Positions 35,194 through 44,070 of a stretch of 64,000 bases of DNA are shown piece after piece (positions within the stretch are counted from its first letter, which is position 1; every line of letters begins with the position of its first letter). The notes under the pieces are model-generated. The model did not search any database. It was not told the DNA's origin and saw nothing but the letters and a program-made list of their open reading frames with translations. Both the position numbers and the translations under genes were made by a program. Origin of the DNA: Pseudomonas viridiflava (lineage in GTDB: Bacteria > Pseudomonadota > Gammaproteobacteria > Pseudomonadales > Pseudomonadaceae); the NCBI RefSeq assembly GCF_900590755.1, contig NZ_UUOC01000025.1, forward strand, positions 279,974-343,973. The letters run 5' to 3'.

Positions 35194-36252
35194 TCACGAT
35201 ACTTCCTGAGTCAGCCCCAACAGAGCCGCCCGTTCAGCACACGAAGCTCTGAAGTGCAAAAGTTTTTCTTCCAGCACATTGACATAACGCGGCGGCTGCC
35301 AGGACCAGGTGTCAGCGGGCACCCGCTTGCAAATCGAATGATCTTCCTCAAACACTTGGCGATTGACCGCGGCGGTAGAGGTAATAAAGGCCGATGCAAT
35401 CTCCGAATACCGCTCATTTGTCAGTGGGGCGGGATACAACTGACTTGTGAAGTAGGTCAGATCGGCACGCATGGCCGGGAAGAAATTCTGCATGGAATAC
35501 GAGTAGCCGAAAGTCGACGACAGCATCGAAAACGGATAAATGAAAATACTCATGTAGCCCTGATAGGGCTCATCCACGCTGAAGTATTTATTCAGGCTGG
35601 TGAGACGTCGCTCGACTTTTTCATTTTCAACGGGGGCATACCAGATGGAGTTCTGCCCTGAAAAGTAATTGTGGCCAACGCCCAGTTTCAGGGTAGCGAG
35701 GGTGTCGCGATGCACCATCGGGATATGGTAAGGCTCCAGTGCATTTTCAAGCGAAATAGGCCAGTCACTTTCAAAGCCGTAGCGATTGAAATCAGCGCAC
35801 GCGTCCAATCCAGTGGTTATTTTCTCAAGCAAGGTGAAGATGTCTTCGCCCAACTGCGCTTTCAACGAGGTTTCGGGAGTGACGGAAAAAAACACCAGAT
35901 CACCGCATACCGAGAGCTCGAAAAAATTCAGATTTGCTTTGCCGATGTCACAGCCTTCGAAAGACTTGGCATTCGGGACGCGCAACGTTCCTGATGCAAA
36001 ACTCCAACCGTGGTAAGGGCAGATGATTCTCTGATTACCCTGATCCTCGGTAAAAAATCTCGTGCCACGATGGGGGCAACGATTATCAAAGGCTATTAAA
36101 TTACCCTTGTCGTTGAAGACCACCACTTCAAAATCAAGCACATTGAAACGTACAAAATCCTTGTCAGCCGAAATCTGGGTCCGCATACACAGCGGATGCC
36201 AATAAGCATTGACCAATGTTCGCGAAATTAGCTCAGACGCCGAACTTTTCAT
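35194..36252 (-). CDS. Rieske-type non-heme iron oxygenase
   Basis: 352 residues. The Rieske 2Fe-2S site is CPH (C59, H61) and CPYH (C78, H81). The catalytic iron site follows the N-x2-E-x2-H-x4-H pattern (NALEPYHIPMVH, H176 and H181). Such enzymes hydroxylate, demethylate or oxidise small molecules using a separate reductase, which is not encoded nearby. Its place between acp and KAS III genes suggests oxidation of the acyl group or sugar. AGGGTGA lies just before the ATG. Confidence 0.85.
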   Translation of the reverse strand: MKSSASELISRTLVNAYWHPLCMRTQISADKDFVRFNVLDFEVVVFNDKGNLIAFDNRCPHRGTRFFTEDQGNQRIICPYHGWSFASGTLRVPNAKSFEGCDIGKANLNFFELSVCGDLVFFSVTPETSLKAQLGEDIFTLLEKITTGLDACADFNRYGFESDWPISLENALEPYHIPMVHRDTLATLKLGVGHNYFSGQNSIWYAPVENEKVERRLTSLNKYFSVDEPYQGYMSIFIYPFSMLSSTFGYSYSMQNFFPAMRADLTYFTSQLYPAPLTNERYSEIASAFITSTAAVNRQVFEEDHSICKRVPADTWSWQPPRYVNVLEEKLLHFRASCAERAALLGLTQEVS

Positions 36253-36423
36253 TCACCCTACCTAAAACACTGCACTTGTTTCTCATATGTCCGCATCGAA
36301 TGAATCGTGGCGGTTAAAACCAGCTCGATTTACAGCGCCTGGCTATCCACGGCCAGCGGCACGCCCAATCTGGTTTTAACGCACCGCATCACCCGGCGAC
36401 TGGCTCTGCCTCGAGAAAAAGGA

Positions 36424-36633
36424 TTACTGCTCAGCCACCAGAGCGACCACATCATCGACCGTGACGCAGCTGGTCAATCGATTGGCTGAAAGGGTTTTAT
36501 CCAGATGTTCATCAGCCAGCGCCATGAAGGTCACAACGGCGATGGAGTCCCAGTCCAAAGGCTGCCCCAGCTTCAGGGTACCGGTATCTGCTTCCATGGC
36601 CTCTTCGATCAACGCTATGACTTTGTCTTCCAT
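36424..36633 (-). CDS. Acyl carrier protein
   Basis: 69 residues from the ATG at 36633. Acidic, helical, with the phosphopantetheine site DWDSIAVVTFMALADE (attachment Ser about residue 30). A TTG 15 codons upstream gives a longer form, but GGGAG sits before the ATG. The hydrophobic VV instead of the usual LD after the Ser marks a specialised carrier rather than AcpP. First gene of the right-hand island operon; the 171-bp gap to the Rieske gene holds no clear signal. Confidence 0.82.
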   Translation of the reverse strand: MEDKVIALIEEAMEADTGTLKLGQPLDWDSIAVVTFMALADEHLDKTLSANRLTSCVTVDDVVALVAEQ

Positions 36634-36706
36634 CTCTACTGCTCCCACACTCAAAAATACCGGATTCGACGTGTGCAATTGGTTCCTGACACGCTAGAAG
36701 GACGAA

Positions 36707-36722
36707 AGCAATAATCGAACCA
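36707..36722 (-). promoter_or_regulatory. Sigma-54-like promoter of the acp-Rieske-KAS operon
   Basis: Minus strand TGGTTCG-ATTA-TTGCT matches 10 of 12 consensus positions, with GG and GC exactly spaced. The predicted start is near 36697, about 64 nt before acp. It makes the acyl branch potentially co-regulated with the flagellar genes. Confidence 0.6.
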
Positions 36723-36928
36723 AGGAGTGCGAGACCCTCCAGGAGGCCTACTCCGTAAGGCTCACGGTTTTCCCTGCCCCGAGGCCGCTGCCCTATAGCC
36801 AAAAAAACGGCGCGGCACCGTCTGACAGGTTATTCAGAAGTGGAATTGAGACTCATGGAAAAACAAACAGAGATGATTCGCCCGTCAGCTAGCGACAGGC
36901 AAGGCGCCTGCCGTTGCAATCATAGAGT

Positions 36929-37621
36929 TCAGGGCAGATAGAGACTGAACGCCCCCCCACCCAGCGCCCCGCCATTGGCCAGCTCAATCCGCCCACAAAC
37001 ACCATTGCGCTGATGCTGCGCGGCGATCTGCGCAGCAAAGTACAGGCCCAGGCCGGTACTGCCGCTCACCGGATTGATGCCTTGCACATAGTCGGACTGA
37101 AACTCGATCATGCTCGGCGGATAGCCGGGACCGTCGTCGTTGATGGTGATGACCACCTGTCCTTCTTCTTCGCGGACGCTGATCAGTATCGAATGCTTTG
37201 CAAAGCGGATGGCGTTGATGATGACGTTGGCGACGACCGAGCCGATCAATTCGCGATCAAAGAAACCCAATGGGCAGAGGCTTTCCACGTCAAAGGTCGC
37301 AACCAGGCCACGACTGCTGAGCACTTCTTCATGCCAGGCGAGCTGCGCTTCAATGAAATCGTCCATTTCATGGTATTCAGGCCGAAGGGGAAGCTGGTTG
37401 ACCTCCAGCTTATACAGCCCAAGCAGCTGCACCATCATGCCGTTGAGACTGGCGAATTCGTAGTCGATGACACCGCGCTCGGGTGTGTTTCTCTGCTCTT
37501 CGCTCAAGCGCCCCTGCCACTGACCGTGGGCCTGCATCAGTGACGCCAACGAGTTCTTCATGTCATGTACGGTAGAGGCAATGACCATGGAGAAATCCAG
37601 ACCTGCATCCTTTTCGCTCAT
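36929..37621 (-). CDS. Sensor histidine kinase without input domain
   Basis: 230 residues. A short N-terminus leads straight into the H-box (STVHDMKNSLASL) and a HATPase domain with NVIINAIRFA (N-box), NDDGPGYP (G1) and STGLGLYFA (G2). No transmembrane segment or sensory domain is seen, so it is cytoplasmic and perhaps driven by a partner. The ATG overlaps the stop of the response regulator (ATGA). Longer upstream frames intrude into the regulator and are rejected. Confidence 0.85.
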   Translation of the reverse strand: MSEKDAGLDFSMVIASTVHDMKNSLASLMQAHGQWQGRLSEEQRNTPERGVIDYEFASLNGMMVQLLGLYKLEVNQLPLRPEYHEMDDFIEAQLAWHEEVLSSRGLVATFDVESLCPLGFFDRELIGSVVANVIINAIRFAKHSILISVREEEGQVVITINDDGPGYPPSMIEFQSDYVQGINPVSGSTGLGLYFAAQIAAQHQRNGVCGRIELANGGALGGGAFSLYLP

Positions 37622-39222
37622 GCTCCAAACGCCTTGCTCTGTAATTTTTGAAATCGCTCGAAACGCGGATCGGTAGCTGGCATCTTGCCGACCATTTTCA
37701 GGCAAGTCCGACATTCCTCAAGCTTCGCCGCATCAGGGACGGATGCCAGTGAGTGCAGCAAGGCCTGCGCCAGATTAAGCGCGATACTGATGTTCTTGGC
37801 CTGAAGCGCCAGAGCACGGCGGAACAGATCCTGAGCCTCGGCCAGATTGCCGCCCTTGTAGCTGCGCACGCCCTGAATATTGAGATCGATTGCCGCTGTA
37901 TTGGCACCCAGAATCGCCGGATCATCGGTCTGTTTGGCGATACCCTGCATGACCGCCGGATCATCACCATAGATCTCGGCACAGGTCTTCAGCACGCCAG
38001 CTCCGGCGTCCGCGTGGCCAAGTTTTTTCAGTTGCGTAGCCACTGCCAGCGCGGCGTTTGCACTGAGAAACTGATCCATGTTCTGCAGGCGCCCCATGGC
38101 GTCCTCGGTCAGCTTTGCTGCCATTTCCGGATCAGAATGCTGCACGCTGGCGGCCTTCATCAGCCGCGCCCGGACCTGCACGCCCTGATCATCGCCGTTA
38201 TCTTTGGAGACTTCACCCAGGGTCTGATTGATCTCGACACGGGTCCTGGCATCCAGCCCCTGGTCACCGCCACGGGCAATCAATGCCTCGGCAAAGCCGA
38301 GGTTGGTTTCCGGGTTCTTGAAACGCGAGAACTGCCCTTGGGACACCGCCTGACGATAGGCCCGGGAAGCGCCGTCAAAATCCTGATTGTCCAGCGCCAG
38401 CTTGCCCAGCAGCGTTTGCCGACGCACCGCCAGCGGCGAGATTCGCACGGCGTCTTCCAGCACTTTCTGAGCGCGCACTGTGTCGCCCCGTGCAACCAGC
38501 GCTTCGGCCAGGCCATCGTAAAGAATCGGCATGCCGGAGAAGGCTTTTACCGCGGTTTCAAAAACCGTCTGCGCTTCGGCCGCCTTGTTGCGCTTGAGCA
38601 GCAAATTCCCCAACGCGGCAAAGGCCCATGGAGTCGGGCGATCAGCGAGGATGGATTTGAGGAAGGCTTCCAGCGGCTCATATTGTTTCAAGTCACGCAG
38701 CGCATCAGCCTTGTAGCGCAAACACAGGGGCGCATAACGCGGATCTTGCGTGGTCAAGGCAACACAGGCCGCCAGCACCTCGGAAGGTTTGCCGCGATCC
38801 AGCGCCTGCAAAATTGGCTTGAGCATGGTCTTGCGCTGCACCAGCTTTTCAAGACGCTGGGCCAGACCCGCACGGTTGAATGGCTTGGTCAGGTAAGCAT
38901 CAGGCTCCCACTCCAATGCACTCATCACCATGGCCTGGCTATTTTCGGCCGTGACCATAATGAATACGGCCTCGTAGCTCAGCAGCCGGTCGACCATCAG
39001 GTCTTCAAGCACGTGCTGGCCGTTCTTCTTCCCGTCACCCAGATTGAAGTCATGCAAGACAAAGTCGTAACGCTTCTGCGCGCACATTTTCAGCGCTTGC
39101 TCGCCGGTGTCAGCCGTATCCACTTCCTTCACGCCCAATTCGCGCAGCATGGAACGCACCGAACTGCGGAAGTCGGAGAAGTCATCGACGATAAGAAACT
39201 TTTTTTGGTTGTACGCCAGCAT
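37618..39222 (-). CDS. Response regulator with C-terminal TPR domain
   Basis: 534 residues. A receiver domain (1-125: KFLIVDDFSDFRSS, phosphoacceptor Asp in FVLHDFNLGDG, YLTKPF with the conserved Lys) is followed by about 400 residues of TPR-like helical repeats (AFAALGNLLLKRNKAAEAQT, LYDGLAEALVARGDTVRAQK). There is no DNA-binding domain, so the output is protein-protein interaction. It forms a two-gene unit with the kinase. Function unknown; it abuts the glycan island. Confidence 0.85.
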   Translation of the reverse strand: MLAYNQKKFLIVDDFSDFRSSVRSMLRELGVKEVDTADTGEQALKMCAQKRYDFVLHDFNLGDGKKNGQHVLEDLMVDRLLSYEAVFIMVTAENSQAMVMSALEWEPDAYLTKPFNRAGLAQRLEKLVQRKTMLKPILQALDRGKPSEVLAACVALTTQDPRYAPLCLRYKADALRDLKQYEPLEAFLKSILADRPTPWAFAALGNLLLKRNKAAEAQTVFETAVKAFSGMPILYDGLAEALVARGDTVRAQKVLEDAVRISPLAVRRQTLLGKLALDNQDFDGASRAYRQAVSQGQFSRFKNPETNLGFAEALIARGGDQGLDARTRVEINQTLGEVSKDNGDDQGVQVRARLMKAASVQHSDPEMAAKLTEDAMGRLQNMDQFLSANAALAVATQLKKLGHADAGAGVLKTCAEIYGDDPAVMQGIAKQTDDPAILGANTAAIDLNIQGVRSYKGGNLAEAQDLFRRALALQAKNISIALNLAQALLHSLASVPDAAKLEECRTCLKMVGKMPATDPRFERFQKLQSKAFGA

Positions 39223-39751
39223 CAGGGGTCCTGTCGGGGAGGAAATAAGATGAGCCTAAGAGCAGACAGATCGAAGGGTCCCACTTCGCGGCTCATTTGC
39301 GACGCTTAATGACTAGCCAATAGCATTACGCCAGCAGAGAGATTCTACATCAGGCTCCACTCCAACGCTTTGGCTCGGCGCTCTTCGCAATCTAGACAGG
39401 TTATCGGCGCGGCGCCATTTTTCTGGAGCCGGAATAATGGCGAGGGATTGAGAATGCTTGGTTGCCAGCGACGGCTGTATTGCGCTGTCGCGCAGCAGAC
39501 ACGATCCCTGTAGGAGCGCACGAGCACCGCGAGGCCGCGATGGCGGTGTATCAGGCAAACCGCTATCGCTGCCTCGCGGTGCTCGTGAGCTCAGAAAATC
39601 TCAAACATTCAGATACGCTCGCTTATCCACAGTTGAGCCCAGCCTGGGGCTTCGGAAAATGAGATCTGAAAAAAACTCCACGATCCCTGTCCCTTTTTTT
39701 CGCCTCACCGGTCATTCCAGGTAAGTGAACAAAATACGAGAGCTTACTTCC
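39223..39751. other. Intergenic region with one palindromic repeat
   Basis: About 530 bp between the divergent response regulator and the TonB receptor. It contains an inverted repeat at 39508-39592; short open frames here lack ribosome sites and family resemblance. I see no clear Fur box. Confidence 0.5.
39508..39592. repeat. Palindromic extragenic repeat (GAGCACCGCGAGG type)
   Basis: TAGGAGCGCACGAGCACCGC pairs imperfectly with the inverted arm at 39571-39592 (CCTCGCGGTGCTCGTGAGCT). Arm content differs from the other repeats in the window, but the TAGGAGC edge is shared. Confidence 0.8.
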
Positions 39752-42154
39752 ATGCCCCCAGCTTCGCCTTATCGCTTGCGACCCTTGCTGCACTTCAGCC
39801 TCCTGATGACGTTGAGTTGCAGCCCACTTCTGATTTCTTCCAGTTGGGCCGAGTCAACTGAACGGCGCACCTACGAGGTGCCCGCTGGCAGCCTGGGTGC
39901 TGCATTGACGCGCTTTGCCGGGCTGGCCGGCGTCAATCTGTCGGTAGATCCAGCGCTGGTGAGCGGCCGCAACAGCGCAGGCTTGTCGGGGGATTACGCC
40001 GTTGAAGAAGGCTTCTCGCAACTGTTGCAAGGCTCAGGCCTACAACTCGTACCGGTGGCTGAGCACGCCTACATCCTGAGCCCGGCTCCAGAAAGCGGCA
40101 GCCTGCAACTGGCACCCACCTCGATTCTCGGTGCCAGCGGTTCAACCGATGGTCAGGCATATGCCGGTGGCCAGGTCGCGCGCCGTGGTTCGCAAGGGTT
40201 GCTGGGCTCGCGGGACTTCATGGAAACGCCCTTCAGCATGACCACCTACACCAGCCAGACCGTCAAGGATCAGCAGGCCCGAACCCTGGGCGACCTGATC
40301 GCCAGCGACCCGTCGGTGCGCGCAACCAACCCGGCAGGCGGACGCTATGAACAGTTCACCATCCGCGGTCTGAGCCTGTTCAACAGCGATGTCTCCTATA
40401 ACGGTCTGTATGGGATTCTGCCGACCTACACCATCGACATGGAAATGGCCGACCGCGTGGACATCCTCAAGGGCCCGAGCCAGTTGCTCAACGGAATCTC
40501 GCCACGAGGTAGTGTCGGCGGCGGCATCAATGTGGTGCCCAAGCGCGCGACTGACAAGGACATCACCGAATTCACCGGCAGCTACGCCTCGAACAATCAG
40601 CTAGGCACCGCTGTGGATGTAGGTCGCAGATTCGGCGACGAGGGCAAGTTCGGCATCCGCTTCAATGGCGTGAAGCAATCGGGTGACACCGAATGGGATC
40701 ACCAGAGCGTTGACCGCGAGATGGCCGTGCTGGGCCTGGACTTCCGGGGCGAACGCCTGCGGCTTTCGACCGATATCGGACACACCGAACGCAACACCGA
40801 TGCACCCCAGGAACGCGTCCAGATCGGCGCCAACGCGAAAGTGCCCAACGCCAATGACGTGCACCGCAACTATGCTCAGTCCTGGAGCAAGGCGCGTACC
40901 GAAGATACCTTTGGCGCAGTGAACGCTGAATACGATGTCAGCGATTCGGTGATGCTATACGGCGGCGTGGGTGCCCGCAAAAGCGACCACGACTTCCTGC
41001 GCCATGGGGTTCCCATCACCAACGATGCGGGTGATTTCAGCGTCCAGCCCCGTGACTTTACCCGCGACGAAAATGTCCGGACCGGCACCGCGGGGGTTCG
41101 CAACTGGTTTCACACAGGCCCCGTGAGCCATGAAATCAATCTGGCTGCCAGCTACTTTTACATGGACTTCGAGAACGGCGGCGCTCGCTATGCGGCGTCA
41201 CCCAGCAACCTGTACAACCCGGTGACAACCCCCACTCCCGCCAACCCCACCCGCCAGGACGCCAAGGTTTATACCGAAAACCGTTTCAGCGGCGTGGCGC
41301 TGTCCGACACTCTCGGCTTCTTCGATGACCGCTTGCTACTGACCCTCGGCGCACGCTGGCAACGGGTGAAGGTGGACGACTGGTCAGACGGCGTGAAAGG
41401 CGACACCGCCTACGACGAGGAAAAAGTCTCGCCGTCGGGGGGCATCCTGTACAAGGTCACCGATCAACTGTCGGTGTACGCCAACTACATGGAAGGCCTG
41501 AGCCAAGGTAAGATCGCTCCGTCGACTTCGGTCAACGAAGACGAGATTTTCCCGCCGTTCATCAGCCGCCAGATCGAAGTCGGGACCAAGTATGACCTGG
41601 GCGCCTTCGCCCTCACCGCCAGCGTGTTCCGCATCAAGCAACCGGCGTACGAGACCAACGCCACGACCCGGGTCTTCGGCCCGAACGGCAAGCGTGAGAA
41701 TAATGGTGTGGAACTGAGCGTATTCGGCGAGCCGCTCAAGGGTTTCCGCCTGCTCGGCGGCGTGATGTATATCGACAGCGAGTTGACCAATACCCTCAAC
41801 GGCACCTTCGACGGTAAACGGGCGCCCGCCACGCCGGAATACAACGTCAACCTGGGCGCCGAGTGGGATATACCTAACGTACAGGGCCTGACCCTGACCA
41901 GCCGCGGGATCTATTCCAGTTCCCAGTATCTGGACCAGGCCAACAGCAAGGAAATCGACTCGTGGGAGCGGTTCGACGTGGGCGCACGCTATGCCTTCAA
42001 GGTCGACGGCAAAGCCATCACCCTGCGCGCCAACGTGGAAAACGTGCTGGATAAACGCTATTGGAGTTCGGCTGGCGCCTCGGATGACAGCGAGCCAGGC
42101 TTGACGCTCTCCACCCCGAGAACCTACCTGGTGTCAGCAACCATCGGTTTCTGA
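39752..42154 (+). CDS. TonB-dependent siderophore receptor with STN signalling domain
   Basis: About 800 residues. A signal peptide (RLRPLLHFSLLMTLSC core, cleavage near SSWA) precedes an STN domain (YEVPAGSLGAALTRFAGLAG, to about residue 105), a plug (TLGDLIASDPSVRATNPAGG, YEQFTIRGLSLF) and a 22-strand barrel ending in the aromatic VSATIGF. It resembles ferrichrome-type ferric siderophore receptors. STN domains usually signal to a FecR/FecI pair, but none is adjacent. A GTG nine codons upstream (39725) is an alternative start. Confidence 0.88.
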   Translation: MPPASPYRLRPLLHFSLLMTLSCSPLLISSSWAESTERRTYEVPAGSLGAALTRFAGLAGVNLSVDPALVSGRNSAGLSGDYAVEEGFSQLLQGSGLQLVPVAEHAYILSPAPESGSLQLAPTSILGASGSTDGQAYAGGQVARRGSQGLLGSRDFMETPFSMTTYTSQTVKDQQARTLGDLIASDPSVRATNPAGGRYEQFTIRGLSLFNSDVSYNGLYGILPTYTIDMEMADRVDILKGPSQLLNGISPRGSVGGGINVVPKRATDKDITEFTGSYASNNQLGTAVDVGRRFGDEGKFGIRFNGVKQSGDTEWDHQSVDREMAVLGLDFRGERLRLSTDIGHTERNTDAPQERVQIGANAKVPNANDVHRNYAQSWSKARTEDTFGAVNAEYDVSDSVMLYGGVGARKSDHDFLRHGVPITNDAGDFSVQPRDFTRDENVRTGTAGVRNWFHTGPVSHEINLAASYFYMDFENGGARYAASPSNLYNPVTTPTPANPTRQDAKVYTENRFSGVALSDTLGFFDDRLLLTLGARWQRVKVDDWSDGVKGDTAYDEEKVSPSGGILYKVTDQLSVYANYMEGLSQGKIAPSTSVNEDEIFPPFISRQIEVGTKYDLGAFALTASVFRIKQPAYETNATTRVFGPNGKRENNGVELSVFGEPLKGFRLLGGVMYIDSELTNTLNGTFDGKRAPATPEYNVNLGAEWDIPNVQGLTLTSRGIYSSSQYLDQANSKEIDSWERFDVGARYAFKVDGKAITLRANVENVLDKRYWSSAGASDDSEPGLTLSTPRTYLVSATIGF

Positions 42155-42204
42155 GTCTCGGGACTGCACTGCAAAGGGCCTGCGTCCACACAGGGACGCG
42201 GCGC

Positions 42205-42774
42205 CTATACCCCCAGCCGAGCCAGCGCTGAAGTGCGGCAAACATCCAGGACTTCATTAGACAACGGCGAATCATCCGGGCACGCCCTTGAAAGGATGAT
42301 CGCCCCCACCAGATGAGCTATCGCATCAATCCGGCCTGCGCGCACCACCCGCTGCGCAGCCGCGTCCCTCTCAACGCCGTCGTTTGTAAGTGTTTCCAAC
42401 AGACGCTCAATGCCATCGGCAAACACCTGTTTGACCGCTTCTGGCTGGCGGGATGCATCCGTGCAGAGTGCAGCCATCGTGCAACCCGCAGCAGGATTAT
42501 CTCGATGCTCGCGTGAGAGATATTCGCTGATGAACGAGGCCGGATCGACTCCGACGAATTTATCGGCCATCTCTGAAAGGCTGCACGCAGCGGCCTCCGC
42601 CATGAGGTCGGCCTTGGATCCGAAGTGTTTGTAGAAACCACCGTGAGTGAAGCCCGCTGCCCCCATCAAGTCCGCCAGACCAACGCCATCGAAACCGCGC
42701 TCACGGAATACTTCCGATGCGGTCTCAACGATATGTGCCCGGTTTGCCTGTGACTGCGCTTTGCTGACCTTCAT
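42205..42774 (-). CDS. TetR-family transcriptional regulator
   Basis: 189 residues. The N-terminal HTH is clear: IVETASEVFRERGFDGVGLA followed by DLMGAAGFTHGGFYKHFGSK. The C-terminal ligand domain contains several Cys residues (AACSLSEM, AAGCTMAALCTD). The ATG at 42774 has AGGCGAG 8 nt upstream and is preferred to a TTG seven codons earlier. It is divergent from the oxidoreductase gene and probably represses it. Confidence 0.88.
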   Translation of the reverse strand: MKVSKAQSQANRAHIVETASEVFRERGFDGVGLADLMGAAGFTHGGFYKHFGSKADLMAEAAACSLSEMADKFVGVDPASFISEYLSREHRDNPAAGCTMAALCTDASRQPEAVKQVFADGIERLLETLTNDGVERDAAAQRVVRAGRIDAIAHLVGAIILSRACPDDSPLSNEVLDVCRTSALARLGV

Positions 42775-42825
42775 ATCAAAACTCGCCTGATTCAATGAAA
42801 CGGAACAGTTGCCGAGTATACATAG

Positions 42826-42842
42826 ATGATGAGTGACATCAT
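42826..42842. promoter_or_regulatory. Candidate TetR operator (6-5-6 palindrome)
   Basis: ATGATG-AGTGA-CATCAT is a perfect inverted repeat in the tetR/oxidoreductase intergenic region, 52 bp upstream of the tetR start. A further ATCATCATTATT run lies 25 bp to the right. Confidence 0.5.
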
Positions 42843-42986
42843 AAATATTGACGTTTTAGATTTAGATCATCATTATTAAATTCGCTCCTGTATTTGACTC
42901 CTTACGACCCAAACCAATGGCCGCTCAAGCGCTCTTGGGCCTTCCTGCCCAACTCTTTTCAAACTTAGACGATGGTGAAACACAGC

Positions 42987-43988
42987 ATGAAAGCCCTTAC
43001 CTTCAAACGTTATGGCAAGGAGCCGGAGATAGGTTTCGCTGAAATCCCCTGCCCTGAAGTCGGGCCGGATGAGTTGTTGGTTGAGGTCCACGCCGCGGGC
43101 CTGAATCCCATCGACAACATGATTCCAGCGGGTACCTTCAAGGCCGTCTTACGCTTTCAACTTCCAGCCACGCTGGGTAGCGATCTGGCTGGCGTGGTCA
43201 TCAAGGTCGGCAGTAGCGTCACCCGCTTCAAGCCAGGCGACGCCGTTTTTGCCAGCGTTTTCGATTCCGGCAATGGCTCAATTGCAGAATATGCGGTGGT
43301 CCCCGCAAGCGCTGCGGCCCTGAAGCCTGCAAGCCTGGACTTTGTGCAGGCGGCGTCTATTCCGATGGTAGGCCTTACCGCCTGGCAGGCCCTGAAAGAG
43401 CGCCTCAATCTTCGTGCGGGCGAGAGAGTCTTCATTCCCGCAGGGTCTGGAGGGATCGGCACGTTCGCTATCCAACTCGCCAGCTACATGGGCGCCAGAG
43501 CGGGAACGACGACGAGCACTGGCAACGTCGAATGGGTCTGCAGCCTCGGTGCCGACGAAGTCATCGACTACAAGAAAACAGAATTCGAACACGTGCTCAG
43601 CAACTATGACGCGGTACTGGGCACCATCAGAGGCGACACGATTGAGAAATCTGTGGGGATCCTGAAGCCAGGCGGCAAGATCGTCTCCCTCGTCGGCCCC
43701 TTGGATCCTGACTTTGCTGTCGCACGAGAAATGGGGATTTTTTTCAAAGTCGTGTTCGGGCTGATGAGCCGCAGGATCAGGGCATTGAGCAAGAAACGCA
43801 ACGTGAGCTACGCGTTCCACTTCGTTCGTCCGGACGGCAAACAACTTGCCAGCATCGGTCAACTTCTGGATGCAGGACACATCAAGCCGGTGATAGACAA
43901 GGTCTTTCCATTCGAGCAGGCAAAGGATGCGCTGACCTATTTGGCACAGGGTCGATCCAAGGGGAAAGTGGTGGTCAAAGTCAGGTAG
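42987..43988 (+). CDS. Zinc-independent medium-chain oxidoreductase (quinone reductase/enoyl reductase type)
   Basis: 333 residues. MDR fold with an N-terminal GroES-like part (VEVHAAGLNPIDNMIPAGTF, LGSDLAGVV) and a cofactor site (IPAGSGGIGTFAIQLASYMG). No zinc-binding Cys cluster is present, so it belongs with quinone oxidoreductases. NADP preference is likely but not certain. An ATG five codons earlier (42972) is possible. Divergent tetR suggests induction by an electrophile or quinone. Confidence 0.86.
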   Translation: MKALTFKRYGKEPEIGFAEIPCPEVGPDELLVEVHAAGLNPIDNMIPAGTFKAVLRFQLPATLGSDLAGVVIKVGSSVTRFKPGDAVFASVFDSGNGSIAEYAVVPASAAALKPASLDFVQAASIPMVGLTAWQALKERLNLRAGERVFIPAGSGGIGTFAIQLASYMGARAGTTTSTGNVEWVCSLGADEVIDYKKTEFEHVLSNYDAVLGTIRGDTIEKSVGILKPGGKIVSLVGPLDPDFAVAREMGIFFKVVFGLMSRRIRALSKKRNVSYAFHFVRPDGKQLASIGQLLDAGHIKPVIDKVFPFEQAKDALTYLAQGRSKGKVVVKVR

Positions 43989-43993
43989 CGAGA

Positions 43994-44070
43994 TGGTGTC
44001 CCAGGGCAGGTTCGAACTGCCAACCTTCCCCTTAGGAGGGGGATGCTCTATCCAATTGAGCTACTGGGAC
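43994..44070 (-). tRNA. tRNA-Arg (anticodon CCT)
   Basis: A full cloverleaf is readable: acceptor GTCCCAG/CTGGGAC, D arm GCTCAATTGGATAGAGC, anticodon loop CTCCTAA, T arm GGCAGTTCGAACCTGCC, and an encoded CCA. It starts 6 bp past the oxidoreductase stop on the opposite strand. Confidence 0.95.
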
